Of a DNA stretch of 5,363 nucleotides, positions 1-5,363 are shown one piece after another. The stretch is from Deltaproteobacteria bacterium UBA6930 (GTDB lineage Bacteria > Myxococcota_A > UBA9160 > UBA6930), in the NCBI GenBank assembly GCA_002450755.1, contig DKAI01000203.1, positions 1-5,363 on the forward strand, written 5' to 3'. The position numbers were made by a program, and so were the translations under genes. Within the stretch, counting starts at the first letter, position 1, and every line of letters begins with the position of its first letter. The notes under the pieces are model-generated. The model worked only from the letters and a program-made list of their open reading frames with translations, did no database searches and was not told the origin of the DNA.

Positions 1-974
1 TCTCGGTAACGAGATTTAACAATATCCGCAATTTCTCGGTATATTCCAACGCATGCGAAGGTCCTGAGAACATCGTCATTGATCAAGCGCGGCATCTCGC
101 CCCAACGTTGTGCTCTCGAAAGTCGAGCCAATTCAATCGCTAGGTCAGTCATACCATGGAGGTCAAATACCGGGCGGTAAGCTGGAGTAGACGCATAAAA
201 AGCAACTCGGGCACGAACCTCCTCGGTACGAGCGACCAAGCTCTCCTCATCTTGAGCAGTAGCAACAAGCGGAGAGACCATAATCTCAACATCATCTACG
301 GAACGGCTTGACGATCGCGTCCCTTCTAAAACGGCCGGCTTCATAACTTCTTTTATGTAGTTCGGAGTGCAAATCGGATGGGGACGTAATCCATTTGCGA
401 CCTCGCCAGCAACCCGACAGAGAATCGGCTTTACTGCGGCGATCGTCACCGGAATTTCCGGCATATCTGAAGGACCAGGATCAAAAAGTGGCACCATTAA
501 ACTAATATTGTAGACCGCTCCCTCGTATTTCGGTTGACGTCCTTCCTGCCAAGATTTCCAAACTTCTTTCATGGCAAGCACATAATCATGTAGCCACGGT
601 CCGGGCGGCCGCCAAGGAACGCCGAACCGGCGCTCCATATGCGCCCTTACCTGAGTACCGAGTCCCAGGTTAAACCGGCCCCTGGATAAATCTTGCAAAG
701 TCCATGCTGCTTGCGCCATAACGGTTGGGCTGCGAGCAAAAGCAATGGCGACTGCACTGTGAAGTTCGATTCGTTGTGTAGCTTCCGAGACAATTGCAAG
801 CTGCACGAAGGGGTCAAGCTTGGTCTCGGTCACAGCTATCGCGTCATACCCTAGCTCTTCCACAAGGCGGGCCTGATCAAAAAAGTCTCTCGCGGTAATC
901 CTCTCTTTTGCAGACCTAAGGCCAGGGTCAAGTTTACCAAGAGGCAACAACGTCTCAATCTTCAAGAAGTTCAC
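1..974 (-). CDS. Luciferase-like (probably F420-dependent) oxidoreductase, MSMEG_2256-type, C-terminus cut by window edge
   Basis: A flavin/F420-type oxidoreductase of the bacterial luciferase-like superfamily, an (alpha/beta)8-barrel fold; the substrate cannot be told. 324 codons are visible and the frame is still open at base 1, so the extreme C-terminus lies outside. What is seen: the N-terminal 'ETLLPLGKLDPGLR' segment (residues 7-20), the superfamily core 'FARSPTVMAQAAWTLQDLSR' then 'GRFNLGLGTQ' (about 79-108), and the 'AHMERRFGVPW' stretch (111-121) that I associate with the MSMEG_2256 subgroup (TIGR03617). F420 rather than FMN use is family inference. GTG at 974 is the first start after an in-frame TAG (975-977) but lacks a good ribosome-binding site. 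TTG at 965 (codon 4) has a perfect AGGTGA five bases upstream and gives an equally natural N-terminus (MKIETLLP), so it may be the true start. It follows the PAC2 gene by 111 nt on the same strand. Confidence 0.88.
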   Translation of the reverse strand, partial: MNFLKIETLLPLGKLDPGLRSAKERITARDFFDQARLVEELGYDAIAVTETKLDPFVQLAIVSEATQRIELHSAVAIAFARSPTVMAQAAWTLQDLSRGRFNLGLGTQVRAHMERRFGVPWRPPGPWLHDYVLAMKEVWKSWQEGRQPKYEGAVYNISLMVPLFDPGPSDMPEIPVTIAAVKPILCRVAGEVANGLRPHPICTPNYIKEVMKPAVLEGTRSSSRSVDDVEIMVSPLVATAQDEESLVARTEEVRARVAFYASTPAYRPVFDLHGMTDLAIELARLSRAQRWGEMPRLINDDVLRTFACVGIYREIADIVKSRYR

Positions 975-1085
975 CTAGAAATTGCGTTACCAAGACCCCT
1001 ACCAGTGGAGAACCTCTTCACAGGCGGTCAAGTAATACGACTCTAAATACCTAGAGCAAGAAAAGAGATACTCCAAGCTCCACTT

Positions 1086-1865
1086 TTACTGTGCGAACTC
1101 GCGTCGCTTCAGTTCTTTCACATATTCAGCGAGGTTTGGATCACTAGCCACTAACGCCGAGATACGTTCTTCGTAATCTGCAGCAGCCTTCGACAGGGGA
1201 ATTTCATCTATTTTGAGGTCAAGGAAATTTGTCACCTTTTGAACCAGCGCAAGAGCGCCGCGTGGGTTGGGGGACGCATTTACATAATGAGGCAATCCCG
1301 CCCACATGCTTGCAACATCGAAACCCTCGTCTTGGAGACGAGTCGAAAGTACCCCTACAATCCCAGTTGGCCCTTGATAGTTCGAAGTTTTTAGATCAAG
1401 GTCGAATACGACTTTCGGATTGGTCGCGAAACCAGTTATCTGAACCGGGAGGGAATAGAGAACGTCCGCCAAAAAGGCTCCAAGAAGCGCCACCCTTCGA
1501 ACCCCGAGCTCCTTAAGCAAATTCACGAACCGGTCGCAATATTCATTCCAACGAAAGTGCGGTTCGGCCCCAAAACCCGTAATCAACTCCTGAGAAAACC
1601 CACAAAATCCTTGCTGAAATTCAAAATCGGGCCAAGTAATTAGGCGAGAACCGTCGGGCTGATATGAAACTTCGGGCCGCGTAACAGTAAAATCGAAGTA
1701 ACCCTGCGAATCTATCTTAGAGAAGACCGAGCTATTAGAGGCTTTTTGTATGTAGCCGAGCGCAGTTGTTCCGGCGTCTCCTGCATCGTTCCATCCTGAG
1801 AAGGCGAAAATTGCAACAGGAGCTTGCGGCTCTGAATTAGTTTGCAGATCTTTGGAAGACACCAA
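1086..1865 (-). CDS. PAC2-family protein (proteasome assembly chaperone-like)
   Basis: A 259-residue soluble protein of the PAC2 family (Pfam PAC2), named after the eukaryotic proteasome assembly chaperone 2; the role of most bacterial members is unknown, so no activity is claimed. Visible hallmarks: an N-terminal beta strand leading into GWNDAGDAG (residues 24-32), RPEV (63-66), the 'EPHFRWNEYCDRF' segment (101-113), 'GAFLADVLYSLP' (129-140), 'YQGPTGIVGVL' (163-173), and 'MWAGLPHYVNASPNPRGALAL' beginning at 188. The charged C-terminal helix (about 225-258) recalls actinobacterial members. No signal peptide or membrane segment. The start is TTG at 1865, directly after an in-frame TAA, with AAAGGA nine bases upstream (1875-1880); GTG at 1862 is the next option, with spacing of 12. 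It lies 46 nt after the response regulator on the same strand, so it may be co-transcribed with the two-component pair. No proteasome gene is in the window. Confidence 0.9.
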   Translation of the reverse strand: MVSSKDLQTNSEPQAPVAIFAFSGWNDAGDAGTTALGYIQKASNSSVFSKIDSQGYFDFTVTRPEVSYQPDGSRLITWPDFEFQQGFCGFSQELITGFGAEPHFRWNEYCDRFVNLLKELGVRRVALLGAFLADVLYSLPVQITGFATNPKVVFDLDLKTSNYQGPTGIVGVLSTRLQDEGFDVASMWAGLPHYVNASPNPRGALALVQKVTNFLDLKIDEIPLSKAAADYEERISALVASDPNLAEYVKELKRREFAQ

Positions 1866-1874
1866 TTAGTCCCA

Positions 1875-1880
1875 TCCTTT
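1875..1880 (-). promoter_or_regulatory. Ribosome-binding site of the PAC2 gene
   Basis: The minus strand reads AAAGGA, nine bases before TTG at 1865 and twelve before GTG at 1862. The spacing favours the TTG start, and an in-frame TAA directly before TTG rules out any longer form. An ATG nearby (1874-1876) is in another frame and soon leaves the coding pattern. Confidence 0.5.
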
Positions 1881-1911
1881 CAAGTCGACAGTGTTCCTCA
1901 CCGCGAATGCT

Positions 1912-2610
1912 TTAGCCACGAACAAATCGGTATCCGCGGCCACGTACAGAAACAATATGCTTAGGGCGAGAGGGATCCTTTTCTACATATCTTCGCAGCC
2001 TGTGAATAAACGTATCTACTACTCGCGTGCGGGTTTCAGGACGCAACCCCCATACTGACTCCAAAAGCTCACCCCTGGGAACCACCTCCCCTTCTCGATC
2101 CATTAAGGCACGAAGCAGGCCAGCCTCCTTGGTAGTAAGAATTATTTCCTGCCCCCCCCGTTCAAGCTCGAAACGATCGAAATAGATAGTTACTTCCCCA
2201 AATTTCTCAGGAACCATAGCTTCTGATTCATCGGAGACTCTGTCCCACCGGCGGCGGCGAAGCAAGGCCCGAACACGCACCATTAGCTCATCGAGAGAAA
2301 AGGGTTTTGTAAGATAATCGTCCGCCCCTTCCTCGATACCACGAATCAAATCACTCGAATCATCCTTCGCCGTTAGAACCAAAATAGGAACATAGTTTCC
2401 TGAAGCCCTGAGTTTCCGGGCAACTTCGTAACCGGACAGGCCCGGCAACATGATGTCCAATAAAACCAGGTCAAAAGTTTGTTCCATCACTGCTGACACA
2501 GCGCCCTCCCCATCTGGGACGTGTTCCACGTCAAAACCCTCAGCCTCGAGATTGAATATAATCGCCTCAGCAATGTGAAGTTCATCCTCTACGACAAGCA
2601 CACGAGGCAC
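1912..2610 (-). CDS. Two-component response regulator, OmpR/PhoB family
   Basis: A 232-residue cytoplasmic DNA-binding regulator, complete and of normal length for the family. The receiver domain (about 2-118) has the acidic pocket E8/D9, phospho-acceptor D52 in 'LLDIMLPG', switch residue T80 and conserved K102 in 'DDYLTKPF'. An arginine-rich linker (RRRRW, 118-122) leads to a winged-helix Trans_reg_C domain (about 137-231) with 'LTTKEAGLL' (158-166), a recognition-helix region 'TRVVDTFIHRLRRYVE' (195-210) and the terminal 'VRGRGYRFV' wing (222-230). It is activated by phosphotransfer from the adjacent kinase and probably regulates transcription by binding direct repeats as a dimer. The GTG start at 2610 lies 5 nt after the kinase stop. 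No good Shine-Dalgarno is seen, so coupling to kinase translation is likely. A run of eight G encodes residues 151-153. Target genes cannot be inferred; PhoB-like describes the family, not a phosphate role. Confidence 0.96.
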   Translation of the reverse strand: MPRVLVVEDELHIAEAIIFNLEAEGFDVEHVPDGEGAVSAVMEQTFDLVLLDIMLPGLSGYEVARKLRASGNYVPILVLTAKDDSSDLIRGIEEGADDYLTKPFSLDELMVRVRALLRRRRWDRVSDESEAMVPEKFGEVTIYFDRFELERGGQEIILTTKEAGLLRALMDREGEVVPRGELLESVWGLRPETRTRVVDTFIHRLRRYVEKDPSRPKHIVSVRGRGYRFVRG

Positions 2611-2615
2611 TAGGT

Positions 2616-3572
2616 CTAGTTTTCCACGACGGCGCCGTGTGATTCCTCGAGACGACGCCTTTTTTTGGCACTTGGCAAAGTCACAGTAAATACGCTGCCT
2701 TCCCCATGTCCTTTACTCTCAGCACGTATCGAGCCATCGTGTCGTTTTACTAATTGCCGTACTATAAAGAGCCCGAGACCCAGACCCGCTACTTGGTGGA
2801 CATCACGACCGACTCTATAAAATCGACGAAACACCTTTCTAAGTTCTGATCGAGTCAGGCCTATGCCTCGATCCGACACCTGAATGCGAACCAGTTCCTT
2901 GTCCAATGCAGACAAAGAAATCCGCACAGTTTCCGGATTGGGCGAATATTTGAGCGAGTTGCCAATCAAATTCCGAAACACAACCCCAAGCTCTTCTCTA
3001 TTACCCCAGGCAAAAGCCGTCTCACATTGATCTAGAGTAACCGCCTCAGCCGGCAATGAGTGAAGCTCTCTGAGTTCGTGGATACATTCCTCAAGAAGGT
3101 CTTGCATATCGACCAATTTGAATTTGGCCTTACCATGATCGTCCGTTCTGGCGACAACGAGAACCTGTTTTACTGTCTCCTCTAGACGCTCAATGTCCTG
3201 ACTCATCCTCTCTAAAAAAGAAGCCTGCCGATCTGGAGGAAGATCATGCCTAGCCAGTGTCTCAAGATACAGACGTAGTGACGCGAGAGGCGTCTTCATC
3301 TCATGCGTGACTGCGTCCAAAAACGCTTCCTGACGCTGATTAAAACGCATCTCCCGGACAAGCCAAATGCACAGGAGAAGAAGCCCAACGATTAAAAGCA
3401 AGAAGAACATGGAGCCCAAAATCACAAGAGTCCAGTGAAGCGGAGTGAGGCCAGGCTTTACAGGTTCTAAATTGAAAACAACGAGCAGCTGCCAGCCGAC
3501 TGCCAATGCAGCCGCAACTACGGCAAGCGTAATTCCGAGAGCTAAGGGATAGCCAACTGATCGGCGCCTCAC
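2616..3572 (-). CDS. Membrane sensor histidine kinase, short-loop type
   Basis: A 318-residue inner-membrane kinase that autophosphorylates on histidine and passes the phosphate to the next gene's regulator. A basic N-terminus (RRR) precedes two hydrophobic helices, about residues 9-33 and 48-72, joined by only about 13 residues, so there is no periplasmic sensor domain; nor is there a HAMP or PAS domain. The dimerisation/phospho-acceptor domain follows directly: 'FLDAVTHEMKTPLASLRLYL', with the phosphorylated histidine at 90. The ATP-binding domain has the N-box 'NLIGNSLKYS' (201-210, N205), G1 'DRGIGL' (234-239), F-box 'FRRFYR' (248-253) and G2 'GLGLGLFIV' (263-271), all intact. A basic tail (KKRRR) ends the protein. 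The start is GTG at 3572 with GGAGGG just upstream (3576-3581), only three to four bases away. It is the first ATG/GTG/TTG start after an in-frame stop. The signal is unknown; intramembrane or partner-mediated sensing is inferred. Confidence 0.95.
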   Translation of the reverse strand: MRRRSVGYPLALGITLAVVAAALAVGWQLLVVFNLEPVKPGLTPLHWTLVILGSMFFLLLIVGLLLLCIWLVREMRFNQRQEAFLDAVTHEMKTPLASLRLYLETLARHDLPPDRQASFLERMSQDIERLEETVKQVLVVARTDDHGKAKFKLVDMQDLLEECIHELRELHSLPAEAVTLDQCETAFAWGNREELGVVFRNLIGNSLKYSPNPETVRISLSALDKELVRIQVSDRGIGLTRSELRKVFRRFYRVGRDVHQVAGLGLGLFIVRQLVKRHDGSIRAESKGHGEGSVFTVTLPSAKKRRRLEESHGAVVEN

Positions 3573-3575
3573 ATA

Positions 3576-3581
3576 CCCTCC
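3576..3581 (-). promoter_or_regulatory. Ribosome-binding site of the histidine kinase, unusually close to the start
   Basis: The minus strand reads GGAGGG, with three bases (TAT) to the GTG start at 3572, or four if GGAGG is the core. That is shorter than the usual five to nine. Its first two G bases are also the end of a 7-bp stem (3580-3614). An ATG at 3572-3574, followed at once by TGA, overlaps the GTG in another frame. Confidence 0.55.
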
Positions 3582-3614
3582 GTGTTTTAGTGACTTGCCG
3601 CAGACGTAACACGG
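3580..3614 (-). promoter_or_regulatory. Possible leader hairpin overlapping the kinase ribosome-binding site
   Basis: On the minus strand CCGTGTT (3608-3614) and AACACGG (3580-3586) are perfect 7-bp complements separated by a 21-nt loop. In the mRNA the 3' arm ends on the first two G bases of the GGAGGG ribosome-binding site, so pairing could limit translation of the kinase. The long loop makes the stem modest in stability, and no function is shown; it may be chance. Confidence 0.25.
3589..3597. repeat. Copy 1 of a 9-nt repeat in the kinase leader (possible operator)
   Basis: The plus strand reads AGTGACTTG here, and identically at 3639-3647, exactly 50 nt away (about five helical turns). 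It lies in the loop of the possible leader hairpin. Binding by the neighbouring response regulator is a guess based on same-face spacing and location only. Confidence 0.3.
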
Positions 3615-3631
3615 CAGTCAGTATCTGAGTG
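3615..3631. repeat. Imperfect dyad between the two 9-nt repeats
   Basis: CAGTCAG and CTGAGTG flank a TAT centre on the plus strand; six of seven positions are complementary. It lies between the two AGTGACTTG copies, so the three elements together could form one regulatory region. It could equally be chance. Confidence 0.25.
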
Positions 3632-3636
3632 TACAT

Positions 3637-3647
3637 CAAGTGACTTG
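3637..3647. repeat. Copy 2 of the 9-nt repeat, extended to a palindrome CAAG-TGA-CTTG
   Basis: The plus strand reads CAAGTGACTTG: the nine-base word AGTGACTTG (3639-3647) plus two bases that make a CAAG/CTTG palindrome around TGA. If the weak promoter at 3655-3683 is real, this sits at or just after the transcription start, where a bound regulator would tend to repress. Confidence 0.3.
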
Positions 3648-3654
3648 GCCTAAT

Positions 3655-3683
3655 AATAAATCAACAAAAATGAGTTCGAGCAA
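3655..3683 (-). promoter_or_regulatory. Weak candidate promoter for the histidine kinase operon
   Basis: The minus strand has TTGCTC (3678-3683) and TTTATT (3655-3660) with a 17-nt spacer in an AT-rich stretch after the topoisomerase gene. The matches to a sigma-70 consensus are only three of six and four of six, so the main support is position: it would give a leader of about 75 nt for the kinase. Confidence 0.2.
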
Positions 3684-3707
3684 TTTTCAGATTTGAGCTT
3701 CAAACAT

Positions 3708-3749
3708 GGGGCAGCCTTCCATTCTCTACTGACTTTTTTTGGCTGCACC
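3708..3749 (-). other. Inverted repeat spanning the 3' end of the topoisomerase gene
   Basis: On the minus strand GGTGCAGCC (3741-3749, inside the last codons) and GGCTGCCCC (3708-3716) pair at eight of nine positions with a 24-nt loop that contains the stop codon. No U-run follows the 3' arm, so this is not a standard intrinsic terminator. It might protect or mark the mRNA end, or be chance. Confidence 0.25.
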
Positions 3750-5363
3750 TTTCCTACTAGCCTTCTTCTTTGTTGCTTTCGAACTTGTCTTCTTTTTGGT
3801 CGCCTTTCGTGCAGAGGTCACCGACTTTTTTGTGTCTTCCCCACTGGCTTGAGAACCTTTTCCTTTTCTAGGCAAAAATTCAAATCCATGACGACCGGTT
3901 TCTTTTAAAACGAGGATCGCGTTAAACGGCCTCCCTAAGCGTGAGGTAAAATCTGTTAATAGTTCTGTCTTGCCAGTTTTTAAATATACCTGAGCCTCAT
4001 CCCTTGTTATTTCGCGCTTACATACTGTACGAGGTAGGATAATACCCTCGTGATGAGGCTTATCTGGCTTTTCCGGCTTGGACGTTCCCGCTTCTCTTGC
4101 CTTTCTTTTTGCTTCTTTAAACTCAGCCTGAATTCGTTCGTTCTCCTGACGCGCCTCACAAACAAAATGGGTTGGCGTTTCTATCACCTGGCACTCACTT
4201 GGGTCCTGCGGACAATGGCCCACGGCTTCCGTGTTCACATCATATTCTGCCATTTCGCTAACGCTGTCCTCGTTCCATCCTTCGGAACTAACCGTTACTC
4301 GACCCTCTTCAGGATCGAATTCAAGTACACCTTTATAGGTACGTCCATTTCTCGCAGTAAATCCATCCAAGGTAGGAGTTCGGCCTTCCTCCAACATTTT
4401 CGTCGCCGATCTGCGGTCTAAATAACGCCCGAAGGAATCCTTCCAAAGAAGCATCGGACAGGAGTCCAGTTTACAATTGGGATCCGCCTTTTCATCACGA
4501 CCAAGACTCGGATCTTTTTGGCAGCTGTAGAACCAAGCGCCCTCCAAAACCGGCTTGTTACCATGGGGACAGATTCCGATAGGCTCCTCGTGTCCGTATA
4601 GCTCCTCGTATTCGAAAGTCTTGGCACGATCAACTATTTCCCGCGCATAGTCCCGCATCTCTTCCATGAACTCGGCTGCAGTCCTTTTCCCTTGTTCGAC
4701 TTCACGAAGATGGGCCTCAATTTCTCCCGTAAGACGTGCGGAGGCCAAACGCTCAAACCGGAGACGCTGCAGTGAGTCAATTAACCGGATTCCTTTAACA
4801 GCGGGCCTCAGAGATTTCCCCTGACGAACGGCGTAGCCCTTCGTGATAAGGTTTTCAATTATCTCAGCTCGAGTTGCCGGAGTACCCAAACCCTTATCGT
4901 GAAGCACTTCCGCAAGCTCTTCGTCGTCGACACTCGCACCTGCATTCTCCATCAATCCGAGCAATCGTGCCTCAGTTAAACGAGGAGGGGGCTTCGTTTC
5001 ATCTGCGTGGAGCGTTACCTCTTGAACTGTAACGAGCTGACCCTTACTACCTGAATTCGTCCTCAAAGGCCGAAGAGCTTCAGCGGCCTGATCCCCTTCG
5101 GCCTTAGGCAAGCACTCTCTCCATCCAGCGGTTAGAAGGAACCGAGCTCGAGTTCGAAAATGATTCCCGTTAGCTTGAGTGACTCGCTCTACCCGTTCCC
5201 ACTCGGCAGCCGGATGAAAAGCCGAGAAAAATCTTCGCGATACTAGATCGAAAATACGTTTGTCGTCTCCTGAGAGAGACTCTTCAGGAGAGTTCCCAGT
5301 CGGAATGATTGCAAAGTGGTCAGACACTCCAGAGTCGTTGAAAATCTTAGACTCATTGTGTCT
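3726..5363 (-). CDS. topB: DNA topoisomerase III-like type IA topoisomerase, N-terminus cut by window edge
   Basis: The C-terminal 545 residues of a type IA topoisomerase, which nicks and passes single DNA strands to relax or decatenate DNA. The frame stays open to the window edge (5363). GTG at 5327 is internal, because the preceding codons (KIFNDSG) continue into the conserved 'VSDHFAIIPT' (fragment residues 13-22). The Toprim domain and catalytic tyrosine should lie upstream, outside. Next come 'KGLGTPATRAEIIENLITKGY' (starting at 157) and the region ending near residue 248. The C-terminus has a degenerate zinc knuckle (C265, H267, C281, C297, C302), a Toprim_Crpt-like repeat (about 306-360), a second cysteine set (C384, C391, C402, C448) split by a charged 45-residue stretch, a second Crpt repeat ('LKTGKTELLTDFTSRLGRPF', starting at 461) and a lysine-rich tail (about 499-545). 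'DHFAIIPT' and the Crpt repeats favour topoisomerase III over TopA. Transcribed separately from the kinase, I infer. Confidence 0.93.
   Translation of the reverse strand, partial: RHNESKIFNDSGVSDHFAIIPTGNSPEESLSGDDKRIFDLVSRRFFSAFHPAAEWERVERVTQANGNHFRTRARFLLTAGWRECLPKAEGDQAAEALRPLRTNSGSKGQLVTVQEVTLHADETKPPPRLTEARLLGLMENAGASVDDEELAEVLHDKGLGTPATRAEIIENLITKGYAVRQGKSLRPAVKGIRLIDSLQRLRFERLASARLTGEIEAHLREVEQGKRTAAEFMEEMRDYAREIVDRAKTFEYEELYGHEEPIGICPHGNKPVLEGAWFYSCQKDPSLGRDEKADPNCKLDSCPMLLWKDSFGRYLDRRSATKMLEEGRTPTLDGFTARNGRTYKGVLEFDPEEGRVTVSSEGWNEDSVSEMAEYDVNTEAVGHCPQDPSECQVIETPTHFVCEARQENERIQAEFKEAKRKAREAGTSKPEKPDKPHHEGIILPRTVCKREITRDEAQVYLKTGKTELLTDFTSRLGRPFNAILVLKETGRHGFEFLPRKGKGSQASGEDTKKSVTSARKATKKKTSSKATKKKASRKGAAKKSQ
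3753..3806 (-). repeat. Two 27-bp coding repeats in the topoisomerase lysine-rich tail
   Basis: Adjacent nine-codon units encode KATKKKTSS (3780-3806) and KATKKKASR (3753-3779), followed by a looser KGAAKKSQ. Six of the nine residues match as a block, although the codons differ at several third positions, so the repeat is kept at protein level. Such basic tails probably help the enzyme hold DNA; that is inference from other topoisomerases with lysine-rich ends. Confidence 0.6.

Noticed and set aside
1..14. TCTCG-GTAA-CGAGA inverted repeat at the left edge
   Set aside because: It is a 5-bp palindrome inside conserved coding sequence, and the edge is simply the window limit.
1041..1056. Small hairpin CTCTA-AATACC-TAGAG in the gap after the PAC2 gene
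   Set aside because: The stem is only 5 bp and no U-run follows on the minus strand, so it does not qualify as a terminator.
1032..1059. TTGCTC and TATTAC with a 16-nt spacer as a promoter for the oxidoreductase
   Set aside because: The matches are three and four of six, which is easily found by chance; position gives no extra support because the gene may share the upstream transcript.
1229..1516. Plus-strand open frame of 95 codons opposite the PAC2 gene
   Set aside because: It lies wholly inside a well-supported gene on the other strand, and its translation is low-complexity P/R-rich with no recognisable domain.
2660..2666. Seven-A run near the end of the kinase gene (minus strand) as a programmed frameshift site
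   Set aside because: The run encodes KK in an ordinary basic tail just after the last catalytic motif. No stimulatory structure is evident, and a shift would change only the dispensable end.
3340..3639. Minus-strand open frame of 99 codons overlapping the kinase N-terminus and leader
   Set aside because: It is an alternative frame of the membrane-helix region; its Cys/Ser/Arg-rich product resembles no known protein, and the kinase frame explains the DNA.
3693..3908. Plus-strand open frame of 71 codons opposite the topoisomerase tail
   Set aside because: It is phenylalanine- and cysteine-rich because it is antisense to the lysine codons; no independent support.
4050..4421. Plus-strand open frame of 123 codons opposite the topoisomerase
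   Set aside because: Its F/L/R-rich product is the typical shadow of a K/E-rich coding strand, with no domain and no ribosome-binding site considered convincing.
4418..4633. Minus-strand open frame of 71 codons inside the topoisomerase
   Set aside because: It is out of frame with the clear topoisomerase coding sequence and has no recognisable features.

Overview
The window holds five genes, all read from the minus strand, so the direction of transcription runs from high to low coordinates. In that order they are: the C-terminal part of a type IA DNA topoisomerase, most like topoisomerase III (3726-5363, cut by the right edge); a two-transmembrane sensor histidine kinase (2616-3572); its OmpR/PhoB-type response regulator (1912-2610); a PAC2-family (proteasome-assembly-chaperone-like) protein (1086-1865); and a luciferase-like, probably F420-dependent oxidoreductase of the MSMEG_2256 type (1-974, cut by the left edge). 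Coding density is high. The only gaps are 3573-3725 (153 nt), 2611-2615 (5 nt), 1866-1911 (46 nt) and 975-1085 (111 nt), and no stretch over 300 nt lacks a gene. I see no tRNA, rRNA, IS element, CRISPR array or prophage gene.

Organism: a bacterium, probably an uncultured environmental lineage. G+C is about one half by eye. The histidine kinase resembles kinases I associate with Myxococcota, Planctomycetota and other former deltaproteobacterial groups (two membrane helices with almost no external loop, then an asparagine/arginine-rich linker and the H-box). The PAC2 protein and the MSMEG_2256-type oxidoreductase are families best known from Actinobacteria, but they also occur in uncultured phyla rich in F420 enzymes. 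I cannot assign a phylum from the sequence alone. All four visible gene starts are GTG or TTG, none ATG.

Layout and logic: the kinase and regulator form a tight pair, kinase first, with 5 nt between stop and start and probably translational coupling. The PAC2 gene follows after 46 nt and the oxidoreductase after a further 111 nt, so one polycistronic transcript from the 3573-3725 gap through all four genes is plausible but unproven. The 3573-3725 gap is the most structured non-coding DNA here. It holds a weak promoter candidate, two copies of a 9-nt word exactly 50 nt apart, an imperfect dyad between them, and a hairpin that overlaps the kinase ribosome-binding site. The topoisomerase upstream appears to be an independent housekeeping gene.

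I do not see strong evidence for a new biological system. The points worth a second look are the structured kinase leader, the loop-poor kinase with no obvious input domain, the eight-G tract inside the response regulator, and the unusual zinc-knuckle, insertion and lysine tail of the topoisomerase.
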